A DNA stretch of 64,000 nucleotides, taken from assembly GCA_023053545.1 (NCBI GenBank), contig JAKZAN010000005.1:10912001-10976000 (forward strand). The letters are read 5' to 3'. Of this stretch, positions 24,401-41,543 are shown in pieces (position 1 is the stretch's first letter; each line of letters starts with the position of its first letter). The notes beneath the pieces are model-generated. The model was not told the DNA's origin, made no database searches, and saw only the letters and a program-made list of their open reading frames with translations. The position numbers and the translations under genes were made by a program. Source of the DNA: Lepidurus packardi (taxonomy: Eukaryota > Arthropoda > Branchiopoda > Notostraca > Triopsidae).

Positions 24401-24553
24401 AATGCTAGTTATAAGAAGGTTACAACTTACCCGATTATTTTCCAAGGCTTCTTCACTGTGCTCATTTTTGGGCTTAAAACAGTTGGTACATTTGCTCTTA
24501 TTGAAGATATTGGGAGCAAATTTGCGACACTCGGCTTTCGACATGCTGCCCAT
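11004..24553 (-). CDS. MPRIP / outspread-like PH-domain coiled-coil protein
   Basis: This is the homologue of myosin phosphatase Rho-interacting protein (M-RIP) and Drosophila outspread, an F-actin-associated scaffold linked to Rho and myosin phosphatase. Exons (minus strand): 24553-24431, 22944-22864, 22784-22719, 22548-22354, 21002-20216, 20098-19899, 19728-19567, 17807-16975, 16054-15820, 15083-13296, 13217-12977, 12897-12774, 12583-12431, 11862-11703, 11561-11360, 11155-11004. All phases agree; about 1833 residues. The N-terminus has [20 protein letters not shown], the hallmark of the family. PH1 (about residues 45-155) contains [22 protein letters not shown]2 (about 465-565) contains [29 protein letters not shown] and [12 protein letters not shown]. 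Ser/Pro-rich linkers and long coiled coils follow. An upstream in-frame ATG at 24601 is possible. The intron after exon 5 is GC-AG. The final exon is inferred from phase only and is least certain. Confidence 0.9.
15187..15762. repeat. Tandem repeat, about 130-bp unit, about 4.5 copies
   Basis: Units beginning GCGATTCTAATCAATGAGC recur at about 15195, 15328, 15462, 15582 and (diverged) 15712. They lie in the MPRIP intron between exons 9 and 10. Each unit contains TCAATCATACAGGAAATAGC, then an A-rich stretch and one or two copies of GGGACTATAAGAG. Open frames across the array on the minus strand only reflect the repeat. Confidence 0.9.
16170..16650. repeat. 20-bp minisatellite, about 23 copies
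   Basis: A 20-bp unit (CGCATAATTACTATCGCAAT) is repeated head to tail with exact 20-bp periodicity and few substitutions (CATAAT/CACAAT/CGTAAT, ATCGC/ATTGC). It sits in the MPRIP intron between exons 8 and 9. A stray echo (CTTACTATCGCATAA) lies near 16832. There are no unique spacers, so it is not a CRISPR array. Confidence 0.95.
17913..18724. repeat. 160-bp tandem array with two internal hairpins per unit
   Basis: Five units with exactly 160-bp spacing (the sequence GATGGCACTGGTGTTTG begins at about 17938, 18098, 18258, 18418 and 18578) lie in the MPRIP intron between exons 7 and 8. Each unit contains a hairpin TTTGTTATTGTTTTG / CAAAACAATAACAAA with a 12-base loop; in the fifth unit the arms, 18591-18605 and 18618-18632, are perfect. 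A second dyad is GCTTATTGTGATCAC / GTGATCACAATAAGC, perfect in the first unit at 18018-18032 and 18069-18083. Single diverged copies follow at about 18968-19126 and 19366-19420. Confidence 0.92.
18925..19130. mobile_element. Partial copy of the TTAAGGCT... repeat family fused to a 160-bp unit
   Basis: The sequence CTTAAGGCTTCTGTATACC at about 18933 resembles the terminus of the element at 21171-21873. It is followed by one 160-bp unit with both dyads. A similar arrangement starts near 19329 and another at about 17896, where the tandem array begins. The array therefore probably arose inside a copy of this element. Confidence 0.6.
21171..21873. mobile_element. Non-autonomous DNA element with terminal inverted repeats at TTAA
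   Basis: The left end TTAAGGCTCCCGTATAACTT (21171) is the inverse complement of the right end, which finishes TACGGGAGCCTTAA at 21873; the arms match at 22 of 23 positions. Taking GGCTCCCGTATA as the terminus, the flanks are TTAA on both sides, as in piggyBac-type insertion; a TTA/TAA (Harbinger-type) reading is also possible. The interior holds three copies of an 80-bp unit (about 21190-21420) related to the first half of the 160-bp array unit. It has no transposase frame. It lies in MPRIP intron 4. Confidence 0.8.
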
Positions 24554-24601
24554 TGCTTGCGAATTTTCTGTCGCCAAAATAGCACATGGGAAAAGGCTCA
24601 A

Positions 24602-26444
24602 AAATCCTCTTCAGGCAGCTTCAGAAATACCCTGCTAAAGAAATAGAAGAGTAACTAAACGCGGTTTGGGGTTTCTAAACTAAGTAGAGAAAGCCAACTG
24701 CTGCTACGTGCTGTGAGGTGCGAGCGAGCCAGCACACCCCGAAACTTGCCACAACAAATGTCAGCTTTAAAACCCAATCGTTGGGAATGAAATTCCGTTG
24801 TTTACCTGTCTGGTTCACTAAATCTCTTCCATACACTCCGCAACTCATCTAATTACGCGTAATAAGCGTAATTTCAGCATACAAAATGACAGGTGCAGCG
24901 CAGAACGTCAACATTGCTTAACTATCGATTAATTGCACTGAATCGATAAAGTAGTTTACGCGCACTTTTCAAACTTTAGGCAACGGTTTCTCGGCGTAAA
25001 CTCGTTTCCACACAACTCACTTTTTCGAAGATTTTATCAGCCAAAAGATAGTAAATATGCCCGGAGTACGGTTTTCTCAAGTAAAGCTATGCACTAGAAC
25101 GTTCTGAGCACTTTTTGTAATATTCTCGCAGTTATAATACAGGATAGTCGCGTTACCAAAAATCAGTTCTCTTTGAACTGAGTTTCTCCGACTTTGAAAG
25201 GAGTAAAAGCCTGTCTTTCATCCCACGGTTCGCTAGTAAAGATCCATAAACCCTTGCAAGAGCTGGGAAAAAAATTGCGAAGAAATTCGCACACTGAGCA
25301 CAAAGTAAGGAAGGGAAGTGTTGGGCACGATCGCGGACGTGTTCTGGCACTGTTTGGCACACGCTAACGCTTTAATACCTGTGTATATGCCAAGCGAACA
25401 TCTTGAAAAAACACCTCCGTCAAAATTCCGAGCGCCAGCTACACATCAAAGCATCACAAATGGGCGGGACGTTTCGTCCGGTGCCGTAATTCCGTTATGC
25501 AAATCCAAAAATCCTTCTCCTTCACAGAAAACGAAGTGGAAGCCTCACAATTCCTTTCCTTCCTACCCCAAAGTCCAAAATGCAACTTATGGAACCTTTT
25601 CTACCTTTTCTACTTACAAAGTCGACTGCCTGGCCAACCTAACTGTAGTTGATTAAATCCTCACCTAGAAAGGAAACCTTGTTATAAACCTTCTTCCTTT
25701 TTTCCTCGACGAACAAAAAAAAAAAACAAGAATCCAACCACAAGGTGCTGCTGTTCTTAATACATTTCTTTTTCCTTCCCTACTTGTTTTTAATACACGG
25801 TTCGGGACACAAAATAGAACAGAACGTGCTCCAGCGTTTTCTTCTCCCAGGATCGTGAATCCCCTCTAGGCCATTGGTATATTCTAACACCCACAAAACT
25901 CGAAAAACCTGTTAGCCAACTACCTCAAGGAGTCAAGGATGACACATCATTGGAGTATATACCGTTAAAAGACTGGAAGTAGCCGCCAGTCCCACTATTT
26001 TCGCCTGGAAACTGAAGAAATAAAAGCAAAAAAAAGGAGAATGACACACGCACTTGAGGGACGCTATAAAATTTTTACTATCATAATTATAATTATACAA
26101 GCCTTGTAAAAGGGCCCAGACCAAGTTCACAAAGCTGGCAGGAAGAAGGCATAAAGTTGGGTGGAAGGAAAGAAAAACGTTTGCATGTTGCCTTTCTAAT
26201 ATGGTTAATTGAATCCCCAACAACACTTTTTATCCTTTGAAAACCTTTTTTTCTTGCTGCCAGAATAAGATTAACTGAGGTTTACTTTTCTGGGAAATGA
26301 ACATCAGTAAAAAATTAAAAAAACATGGGAGCTACCTTGATTTTAAAACGAAAATGGTTGTTTTCGGAAGTTTAGAGTTCAGTTCCAAGTCAGATCAGGA
26401 ATTTTTGAGGGATTTTGCCTTTCTGGTTTTGTTTTCTTAACATG
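24602..26444. other. Intergenic region between MPRIP 5' end and SMURF 3' end
   Basis: No gene was recognised here. The stretch includes the MPRIP promoter side (24.6-25.1 kb) and the SMURF 3' untranslated side. A 112-codon plus-strand frame at 25318-25656 and overlapping minus-strand frames show no domain and no splice-supported partner. Poly(A) runs occur near 25717. Confidence 0.4.
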
Positions 26445-32966
<6,522 letters not shown>

Positions 32967-33825
32967 ATCGCCAAGAAGCAAGAAATGATATCGATTACTC
33001 AAGGAATCGAAGGTTTGATCGCAATTTCCTACAAGATCAGAAATAAATCCGATTGTAAAGTTTACTATCGGTATTTCGGCTTTTTATTTTTTTTTAAAGA
33101 GAATCTACGTTGCGAATCGCTGCCGGGTCTCCAGGTAATCTGAGTCGCGAAAGGCGAACGCGGAAAAGATCTGTTTAAGGCCATTTTTTAGTTTATATTT
33201 TCTGTCAAGAGATGGCAATAATGTAGTATGCAACATGTAACAAAATTTGAAACAGAAATTTAAAAGAAATTTAACTATAGAATTTGAAAATCATTTTTTA
33301 AAAATATTTTAATAAAAATATCTAAGATCGCTGTGTGACAAGATTTAGATATATGACTTATTTATATTTTCAGATATTGAATAAGTTTAAATAAATCGTA
33401 CATCAAAATCTTTGACCCAGCGTTTTATTATATTTTTTAAAATATCCCTTATGCTAGCACAAACATAAACCGTGACAATGTATTGTACAACCGTGCACCA
33501 AATAAAGCTTAAGGCAATATCTATGAGCCCACTCCGGTTATAAATCACGAAAACGTTTTAGTACAATTAAAGTCTTTGACGCAGTGTTTAAAGGTATTTT
33601 TTAAAGATATTTTTATAAAAATAATTCTTTAATTATGTGTTAAATTTCTTTCAAATTTCTGTTTGAAATTTTATTGAGTAATTCTCATGATATAGGGGTA
33701 TGACATCAGTGCCACCTTGTGACACAGAAATCAATTGAAGTACACCGAGGCCTTAAGCTGCCATAACAACAAATAAGAGTGGAAACAACATTTTATGTGA
33801 ATCTTTTAATTGAAACTTATTTAGA

Positions 33826-36481
33826 ATGGATTCTAGCTTGGGCCATGCCCAGCCAGTCAAGAAGATGCTGGATGAATTCAATAAAAGCGTCGGAGCAAGC
33901 CGTCCACGGCCACTATTATTCTCTAGGTCAAATTTGTCGAGGAATTCCAGCGCGTCTGCTTTAGCCACCAAGCTCCAGTTCGATGATACTCTGCAATCGA
34001 ACAGTAGTTACCAGTCCCAAGCCTCTGGACCTCCGAAACGTTCTATTTTGACAGATTCAGAGCCTTTCCCCAAGAGAAGAGCCGTAGATTTCGCAGAATA
34101 TGGTAAAAAATACCCGGATAGAATGAATAAAAGTAGATTACATCTTCGTCTTCTTGCAATTTTATGTTGTTCCAGATGTGGTTAAGAAGCAGCTGAGGGA
34201 TAAAGAGGTAGAACTGATTGATTACAAACAGCAGATTAGCCAATTAGAGCTGAAGCTGATCGACGTGGACTCTTGCTTGAAAAAAGCTGAAGTTCAACAC
34301 GACGCTGAGCTAAACAAACTTCGATACGAAGGCAAGAGCAACATTGAACGCCTAGAAGATCTGGAACACGAACTCCAGCGCGCACATTCAGATTACGAAG
34401 ACTTAATTGAGACCCACGATTCAGTCAGCAAAGAGAACAATCGCTTAAAGTCTGTATTAACTCAGACGAAATTGGATTTTATGCAACAGAAAACATCGTT
34501 TGAAAACCAACTCCAGACGTCTACTCACGCACTTGAAAGCTCTCTGTTGCAATTGCAGCGAAACTTCGATGCCTTGAAGTCGGAATCCGAACTCAAAGAT
34601 TCACTAATCAAGAACCTAGAAGAAGAATTAGAGCAAATGAATTCTGGTCGAAATTTGTCTTTCCAGCCTGAAATTGATGCCCTTCAAAGCGAACTGCAGC
34701 TCAAGACCCAAGAGTTGGAAGCTTTGCAGCAAAGATTGGCGCGAGAAAATGATTACGAGAAGCTATGGAACCAAAACAAGCAAAGACTCTCTAAATTGGG
34801 TGAATTGGAGAGAGAATGCGAGCGTTTGAGGGAAGAGAACTTGTTGTATCGACAAACGGCAGATAATGTGTCGGTTTTACAAGAGCAAATTACATCATTG
34901 GAGTTGCAGAGAGAAAAGGCCACGTTGCGCTCGTCAAAATTCGCGCAAGCGCAGGCGCAGCTTGACAAATGCTCACGAGATTTGGACCAATGGAAGCAAA
35001 CTTTGCAACCGTACTTACCTGCCGGGGATGCGAACCCTTATTCGATTGCTAAATTTATGGATGAACTGAGATTGAACGAATTACAACTAAAAAGCGAATT
35101 GGGGGATCTAAATTTGAGGTAGATTTTGAATTTGGTGCGTTTTGGGGTATTTTCTAACGGGTTCTGGGGTTATAGGGTTCGGGAACTGGTAAGCGAGAAG
35201 GAAAACGTTAAAACTGCACCTGTAGTGGAGTCAGGTCCTAAATTGGAGGAAACTGTCAAGAATTTAAGCGAACGTAACAAGAGTTTGCTGCGCAAAAACC
35301 AACTTTTAACCCGAGTAAGTACAATGAAATAGTTTTGAATGACTTTTCTTGCAAGTTCGTAAGAATTTTTAGATCTGTATAGTTATTTTAGTAAGTTAGG
35401 AACCTGAAAGATAGGAGAAGTTTCTATATTTCTAGGAAAAAGAGTGTTAACCTGAAAGACAGGAGAAATTTCTAAAGGGTCATGAATGAATGTGAGGAAA
35501 CGGGTGTTCTTCCTGATATTTCTAGGAAAAAGAGTGTTACGCAAGCATTCTTTCGCAATATGAACGAGAAGTAACGTCCTTGGACCTCGATTCGCCCGAA
35601 AATAAGCGAATCCAAGAGTTGGAAGCTTTACTCGAATACTATCGAGCCGAATTGAATCTACGGGAAGCTGAAACTGCACCTAAAGAGTCGTTAGCACCAG
35701 GTTGGGAAGCTGAGAAAGAGCAATTATTGTCCAAGATTAACGACCTGGAACTTATTGTGAGGATATCAGGAGCGTTTGATCCTCGCACAACTAAAGTCTT
35801 GCATTTCAAGTAAGAAAATCCCCAAATTCCGAATAATCTGGTCGAACTTTTCAATTATTTTCTTATTTTTAGGGATAATCCTGTAGCTTTGATCCAGAGG
35901 AAGAGGGAAAAACGTCTAGAGTTTCTTGAGACAGAAAATGATGCCTTGAAAGAACGTGTTAGACTGCTACAAGAAGGCCAGACTCAAGATTTAACGATGA
36001 ATGTGGCTACGAATTTAGGTGAAGCTAACTCCAAGCAGGTTCAAAACTTGCAGAGTCAATTAGAGAGCGCCGAGTTACGTTTTAAGCGCGTGACGGAACA
36101 GTTTACAACGACTTTGTCCTCCTATCGTGAAGCCATACACGATTTAACCGGGTATAAGATCGATCGCAAAGGAGATTCGCGGTACTTGCTCACCTCCATG
36201 TTTGCCGAATCTCCCAACGATATTCTTCATTTTGAGGTATGCAAATCGTGCTTTTATGTTGTACATAAATTATGTTGTACTTCATTGTTTATGTTGCGTA
36301 GATTGACAAAGCAGGTAATACGCAGCTCATTGATTCGAGTTACGCCTCCGAGATTGGCCATCTAGTGGAAAGTAACTTAAATAAGTACAGATCCGTGCCT
36401 GTCTTCTTAGCCACACACACATTAGACTTGTTTCAAAAAACGACGGTTATGGAAGAAACTAGCTCAACATCTTTCGCCTAA
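33826..36481 (+). CDS. MAD1L1: Mitotic spindle assembly checkpoint protein MAD1
   Basis: MAD1 binds unattached kinetochores and recruits MAD2 to start the checkpoint signal. Exons: 33826-34102, 34176-35118, 35176-35314, 35526-35809, 35873-36236 and 36302-36481; phases agree and give 728 residues, against 718 in human. The protein is almost entirely coiled coil (residues about 100-640), typical of the family. Diagnostic parts are FDPRTTKVLHFKDNPVALIQ (the family block DPxxTKVLH-NP), FTTTLSSYREAIHDLTGYKI, DSRYLLTSMFAESPNDILHF and the RWD-type end YRSVPVFLATHTLDLF. The third intron carries a duplicated acceptor. One intron is only 57 bp. An AATAAA-type signal follows near 36577. It converges with RAB26 on the other strand, with stop codons about 200 bp apart. 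Confidence 0.94.
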
Positions 36482-36677
36482 GAAAATTTCCAGTGGTAGT
36501 GATTTTGAGGATGTATTTTGTAAGGAGGTAAAACAATGATATGTCCAACAGCTGTTTGTAATGCTTAGCGTGTTAAAATAAATTAAAGAGAAACATTCAT
36601 ATTTGCCAGAATTGGAAGAAATTTGAGGTTTTCGGAAACATTACTTTTACTTTTACTTTTGAAGAGGTAAATATGGT

Positions 36678-39600
36678 TTAGCCAGTCGGGCAAGCACACG
36701 CCGTTTTGGCAGTGACAGGAATATACTTAGGCAGGGCTAGAGCTTGGGGACGTAGGCTTAACTTGTGTAACAACGCTCGAGCGACTGTTTGGAATGCAGT
36801 TGCTACATTGAGGCCCGTTTTGGCAGAAGTTTCCATGAAAGTAACTTGGTACTCGTTTGCTAACCGCTCACCGTCTTCTGGCTTCACTGCTCGGTCCTTT
36901 TCCAAGCAATCACATTTGTTTCCTAGCAAAATTCATGTTCAGAAATGTGCAATTTAGTCGCAAAAAAATTGAAAACTCCAGTGAACATTTTATAAGAAAA
37001 TTTTACATATCGCTAGCGGATATCAGGTTAAGATTCCCTCAGACATCGTACGTCAACTAACGCTATAAATTTTTAAAGTTTATTTCGCAAAAAGACCCCG
37101 ATTTCCAGCAAGGAAACCGAAATTTCTGCCGTAGTGACGCCATCTATTGGCTTCTTAGTTACGCTTTTCGTCAATCATCCATTATGGCTTTGTTAATATT
37201 TAGTATTATGTGTCAGTAGGTGAAATTGAGTTAGAACTCACCTATTAGCATAATAATGACGTCTTGATTGGCGTATTCGCTAATTTCTGCCAACCATGCT
37301 CGCGTATTGTCGTAGGAATTCCGATTCGTAACGTCGTAGAGCAACAACAAGGCTAGAAACCGCAAAAACTAAGTTCAAATCCCAATCCAAACCGAAACTT
37401 ACCATGCGCATCACGGTAATAGGCGTGGGTTACACTCCGGAAGCGCTCCTGACCCGCCGTGTCCCAAATTTGCAACTTCACCTTCGATCCGTCCACCTCC
37501 AATACTTTATTCTGAAAAAAAAATGCTCGAATTAGTTTTAAAAGAAAGCAGCTTACACTTGCCCCGCCTCCATGTCAAAACACCGCCTGGATTGCTCTAC
37601 TAAAATTTTCATTTCCAATTATGCTAAGCCCGGCCTCCATTACCAGATTAGGCATCTGAATGGCTTGCGAAAAACGCTTTGTTCGCAGGTATAAAACAAA
37701 CTCCGCCTCTTACATTAGGATGATGCCTCAAATTGCTTGAAATATTAAGTTTAGCACCTCGTCAAACGTTCGCAGGACTGTAATACCCGTGCAGCAAAGC
37801 GTATATACGTTTTTTAACCACGTTACACATACCCCCCGCCCCCTACCATCTAGGAATTACTACTCTAGAGGCTGTAAATTGTCCCTTACGCGAAAATCAA
37901 TGCCCACGGTAGCAATAAATGATCCCGATAAGAAGGTTCCGTCACGAAACCGCACCAGCAGACATGTTTTGCCCACAGCTGAGTCCCCCAGGAGCATAAC
38001 CTTTTCATTATTCAACCCCAATAAAGGAAAACGAAAGAAAACAGGGTCAGATCAAGGAAAGACAAGCAGGTGTATAATTAATTTAGCTTGGTAAAGAGGA
38101 TATAAATACTTTAAACGTTTCTGTTATTTTTTCTCCATTCTTGGGAAGATTATTATTAAATGAGAACGTGGCAGGGGCACTGGGATTAACTGAGGTGAAG
38201 GTTAAGCTCCCTGAAGACCCTGTTTTCCTGCGAACTCTAATTTGCTTGTAGTTAGCTCGTTCGTCCACTTGTGCAGCCATTTTTGTTTACTTGGGAAGTT
38301 GAATTCAGACAATATCACTGAGCGTTTTGACAGGTTACGTTACGGATAAATTGGCAGCCAGGAAGTGGCATTCAAACTAACACTCCCCCTCTTCACGCAC
38401 ATCCGTACACATGGCACACACGCAAAGGGAATGAATAAATGTAAGGGGGAAAGAGCTAGGAATGACGATGATAAGAGAAACTCACTTCCACCCATCTGTT
38501 TCAAAAATCTCCAGCGACACTTCAAGTTACACGATGAGTAGCTTAATCCTATCTCACAGGTGCGTTATTTTTATTAAGTTTTAGACCAAATTTAATTAAT
38601 ATGGTTCAATTGAAGGAGCAATGTACTTTAGTTTGAGAACGGAAGCATTATTACGTACTGTAAAGCCGATCCCCACAGTGGCGGCGAAAGAACTGGGTTG
38701 GAATTTGCCGGTATCGAACTGGACGAGCAGAGATGTTTTGCCTACTCCGCTGTCGCCCACAAGGATTGTCTGTGAGAGAAAAATGGGAAGATATTAGGGA
38801 ACAATTTAGAAATTCCTGAGTTATTTTTAAACTATATTACCATAAGCCGTCTTATATTTCATTGTTGTGTTCAGTATGTGTTTGCTCACGATAAACTTTA
38901 GATACTGATAGCTACTAATAGAAACTTAATGAAAGTTCACATTGAGACACGAGAGTTGTTAAGAAATACATAATTTGCTGTTAAAAATTGACTTTCGTGT
39001 TACAATGGAACGTTGAATGTTGAATCGGAATCTAATGGAAATCGAAGGTTTCTAATGAGAATCCTTTATCGATTAAATACTTGCTTTTCTTACTATCGAA
39101 CAGGACTATTTCTATAAGAAAACAAACTTTGCTCAATACATGCTCACGATAAACTTTAGATATTGATAGCTACTGATAGAAACTTAATGAAAGTTTACAT
39201 TGAGACACGAATGTTGTTAAGAAATACATAATTTGCTGTTAAAAATTGACTTTCGTGTTACAATGGAACGTTGAATGTTGAATCGGAATCTAATGGAAAT
39301 CGAAGGTTTCTAATGAGAATCTTTTATTGATTAAATACTTGCTTTTCTTACTATCGAACAGGACTATTTCTCTAACAAAACAAACTTTGCTCAATACATG
39401 CTCACGATAAACTTTAGATATTGATAGCTACTGATAGGAACTTAATGAAAGTTTACATTGAGACACGAGAGTTGTTAAGAAATACATAATTTGCTGTTAA
39501 AAATTGACTTTCGTGTTACAATGGAACGTTGAATGTTGAATCGGAATCTATGGAAACCGAAGGTTTCTAATGAGAATCCTTTATCGATTAATCACTTGCT

Positions 39601-40256
39601 TTTCTTACTATCGAACAGGACTATTTCTCTAAGAAAACAAACTTTGCTCAATACATGCTCACGATAAACTTTAGATATTGATAGCTACTGATAGAAACTT
39701 AATGAAAGTTTACATTGAGACACGAATGTTGTTAAGAAATACATTATTTGCTATTAAAAATTGACTTTCGCGTTACAATGGAAAGTTGAATGTTGAATCG
39801 GAATCTATGGAAATCGAAGGTTTCTAATGAGAATCCTTTATCGATTAAATACTTGCTTTTCTTACTATCGAACAGGACTATTTCTCTAAGAAAACAAACT
39901 TTGCTCAATACAGGAAAATCGAATACTTTGAAGGTTCTAAATTTTTTTAAAAAATACAAACAAGTATTGTTCAAATTTTCAAAAATGCGAATGAAACTCA
40001 CTTTGTGAATCCGTTCTTCAGCCAAGCTGCTACCGTAGGATAGATTAGTGTAACTGTAACCAGGATAGCCGGTGCTTTTAGTTGGGCTTGGGGAGGGACT
40101 TCGTGGTGTCAATTCCTCTAATCGCACTTTAAGTTCATGCGCTGATGGTGGGTAATAGCACCCTCCTAGACCGATCCACTTATTCTGAGTCCAGTCCACT
40201 GGGGACTTGACACTCGGTGATTCGAATACATCATCTGGAACTAGTTCTTCTTCCAT
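36678..40256 (-). CDS. RAB26: RAB26-like GTPase with alternative N-terminal exons
   Basis: RAB26 is a secretory- and synaptic-vesicle Rab. Common exons: 37511-37403, 37352-37242 and 36922-36678, containing [45 protein letters not shown] and [11 protein letters not shown]. Two 5' paths exist. Distal: first exon 40256-40002 (MEEELVPDD... ending EERIHK) joined to 38769-38659 ([18 protein letters not shown] ... ATVGIGFT). Proximal: first exon 38280-38110 (MAAQVDERA... ending TETFK) joined to 38000-37890 ([18 protein letters not shown] ... ATVGIDFR). Both P-loop exons are 111 nt, phase 0. The distal isoform is 276 residues; the proximal would be 248. The distal P-loop resembles insect Rab26; the proximal one resembles vertebrate RAB26/37. 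The C-terminus ends TACACPTG, so the CxC pair is not terminal. Which exons pair in real transcripts is inferred. Confidence 0.93.
38883..39912. repeat. Four tandem copies of a 258-bp unit in a RAB26 intron
   Basis: Units begin TGCTCACGATAAACTTTAG at 38883, 39141, 39399 and 39656, and the last ends at 39912 before GGAAAATCG. The copies are nearly identical, so the array is young or homogenised. It fills the intron between the distal first exon and its P-loop exon. The apparent frame at 40256-39744 runs into the array and is not coding there. Confidence 0.95.
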
Positions 40257-41437
40257 TTCATCCGCTCGGTATTTAAACTAAACAAAAATCCTTATCAGAC
40301 CTTTGGAATTGTGGTCGAATCCACCATGAATTTGTACTCGAGGTGGAACACTGAGATTGTTAAAGTTTAGTAATTAAAGTTGAAGCACTGGGAAGGATAC
40401 TTGAATTAGACGCCAAGCAACGGTTTTGTTTTTCTTCAATTCGCATAAGGATCAATTGTTCTGCTGCTGCAGACGACTGTTACTGTTTGGCAGGTGTGGG
40501 GTAGGGAGTTAGCACTCGAGGAAGCCAATCCCCCATCGATTTTTGAAGCTACAGTTGGCGCATGCTTCCTGCATGCTTAAGCAAATGTCACTGACTGTGT
40601 CTTAGTTATTTAGTATCGTCCGCGGATTCAGACCACTATTTCTTTGACATGGCATTTCTAACTCTGGAAAGAAATATCAATACAATTTGTGAACGCAACA
40701 ACTTAAGATACAATTTCTTGCTATTGTTTCACTATTTATTTCGCTATTTATTTATTATAGATTTTTAATTCAGTATGTGTATAATTTTTTTTTAAATACA
40801 AAAATAATGTCGACTTTATTGACTAACAGTGATTATTAACAAAGTGATGGACAATCATTAACAAGAGAAACTGGAGGATGCGATTAGGCGGAGTATCTCT
40901 GGAATTTCCTCTGATTTCTTTGGAATTCTTCCGAGTGTCTTCAAGGTTTATTGAGCTTTCTTTCTGTTTTCAAAACCTCGAAGCAGTTCCAATTTTTTGC
41001 GGTCTATTTCTAACTTCAAATTTTCGAGAAAGCTTACATTAAATTGCAAAATATTTTTGGCAGCTAGGTATACATAAAGCAACCTGTCAAAATACCCGAG
41101 TCACTATACACTTAAACGGACGGCTATTTTAGAACAGGATAAAGCAGAATAGAAAGGGTTTGGTGGTTCAAATTTAATCGCCATCATGCTCTGGTTTAGT
41201 TTCCTTTGCGGCTACACAAAATTATGTTTTAGCAACAAGAGTTAGGAACGTTATGTAACTGTCTTTCTAAGAACTAACTCAGACGTGTCGAGAATCTTAA
41301 TTTAGCGACTCTTCACACGTAAAAAATCACACGCACTACTTGGAATGACTTGGGTCTTGTAGTACGAAATCGATAAATTAGGTTATGCGTTAACATGAGC
41401 CTGTCAAATTTTTTTTTGCCAACACATCTTCGCGTGG
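40257..41437. other. Intergenic region between RAB26 and P450 copy 1
   Basis: No gene was recognised. From about 40780 the sequence (TTTTTTTTAAATACAAAAATAATGTCGAC...) resembles that before P450 copy 2 from about 49535. The upstream region therefore belongs to the P450 segmental duplication. Confidence 0.5.
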
Positions 41438-41446
41438 TATATAAGG
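41438..41446 (+). promoter_or_regulatory. TATA box of P450 copy 1
   Basis: TATATAAGG lies about 98 bp upstream of the start codon. The same sequence at the same relative place precedes P450 copy 2. Transcription would begin about 30 bp downstream; this is inferred. Confidence 0.65.
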
Positions 41447-41543
41447 CTTACAGAAGGAACAGATCGCATCAAAGGTTGAGGATCTCTGTTCAAAGCTTTG
41501 ACGTTCAATACGATAGTTGAAATCACCGTGTAAGACCATTACG

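Noticed and set aside
25318..25656. 112-codon plus-strand frame between MPRIP and SMURF
   Set aside because: No family similarity, no splice partners, and biased low-complexity residues.
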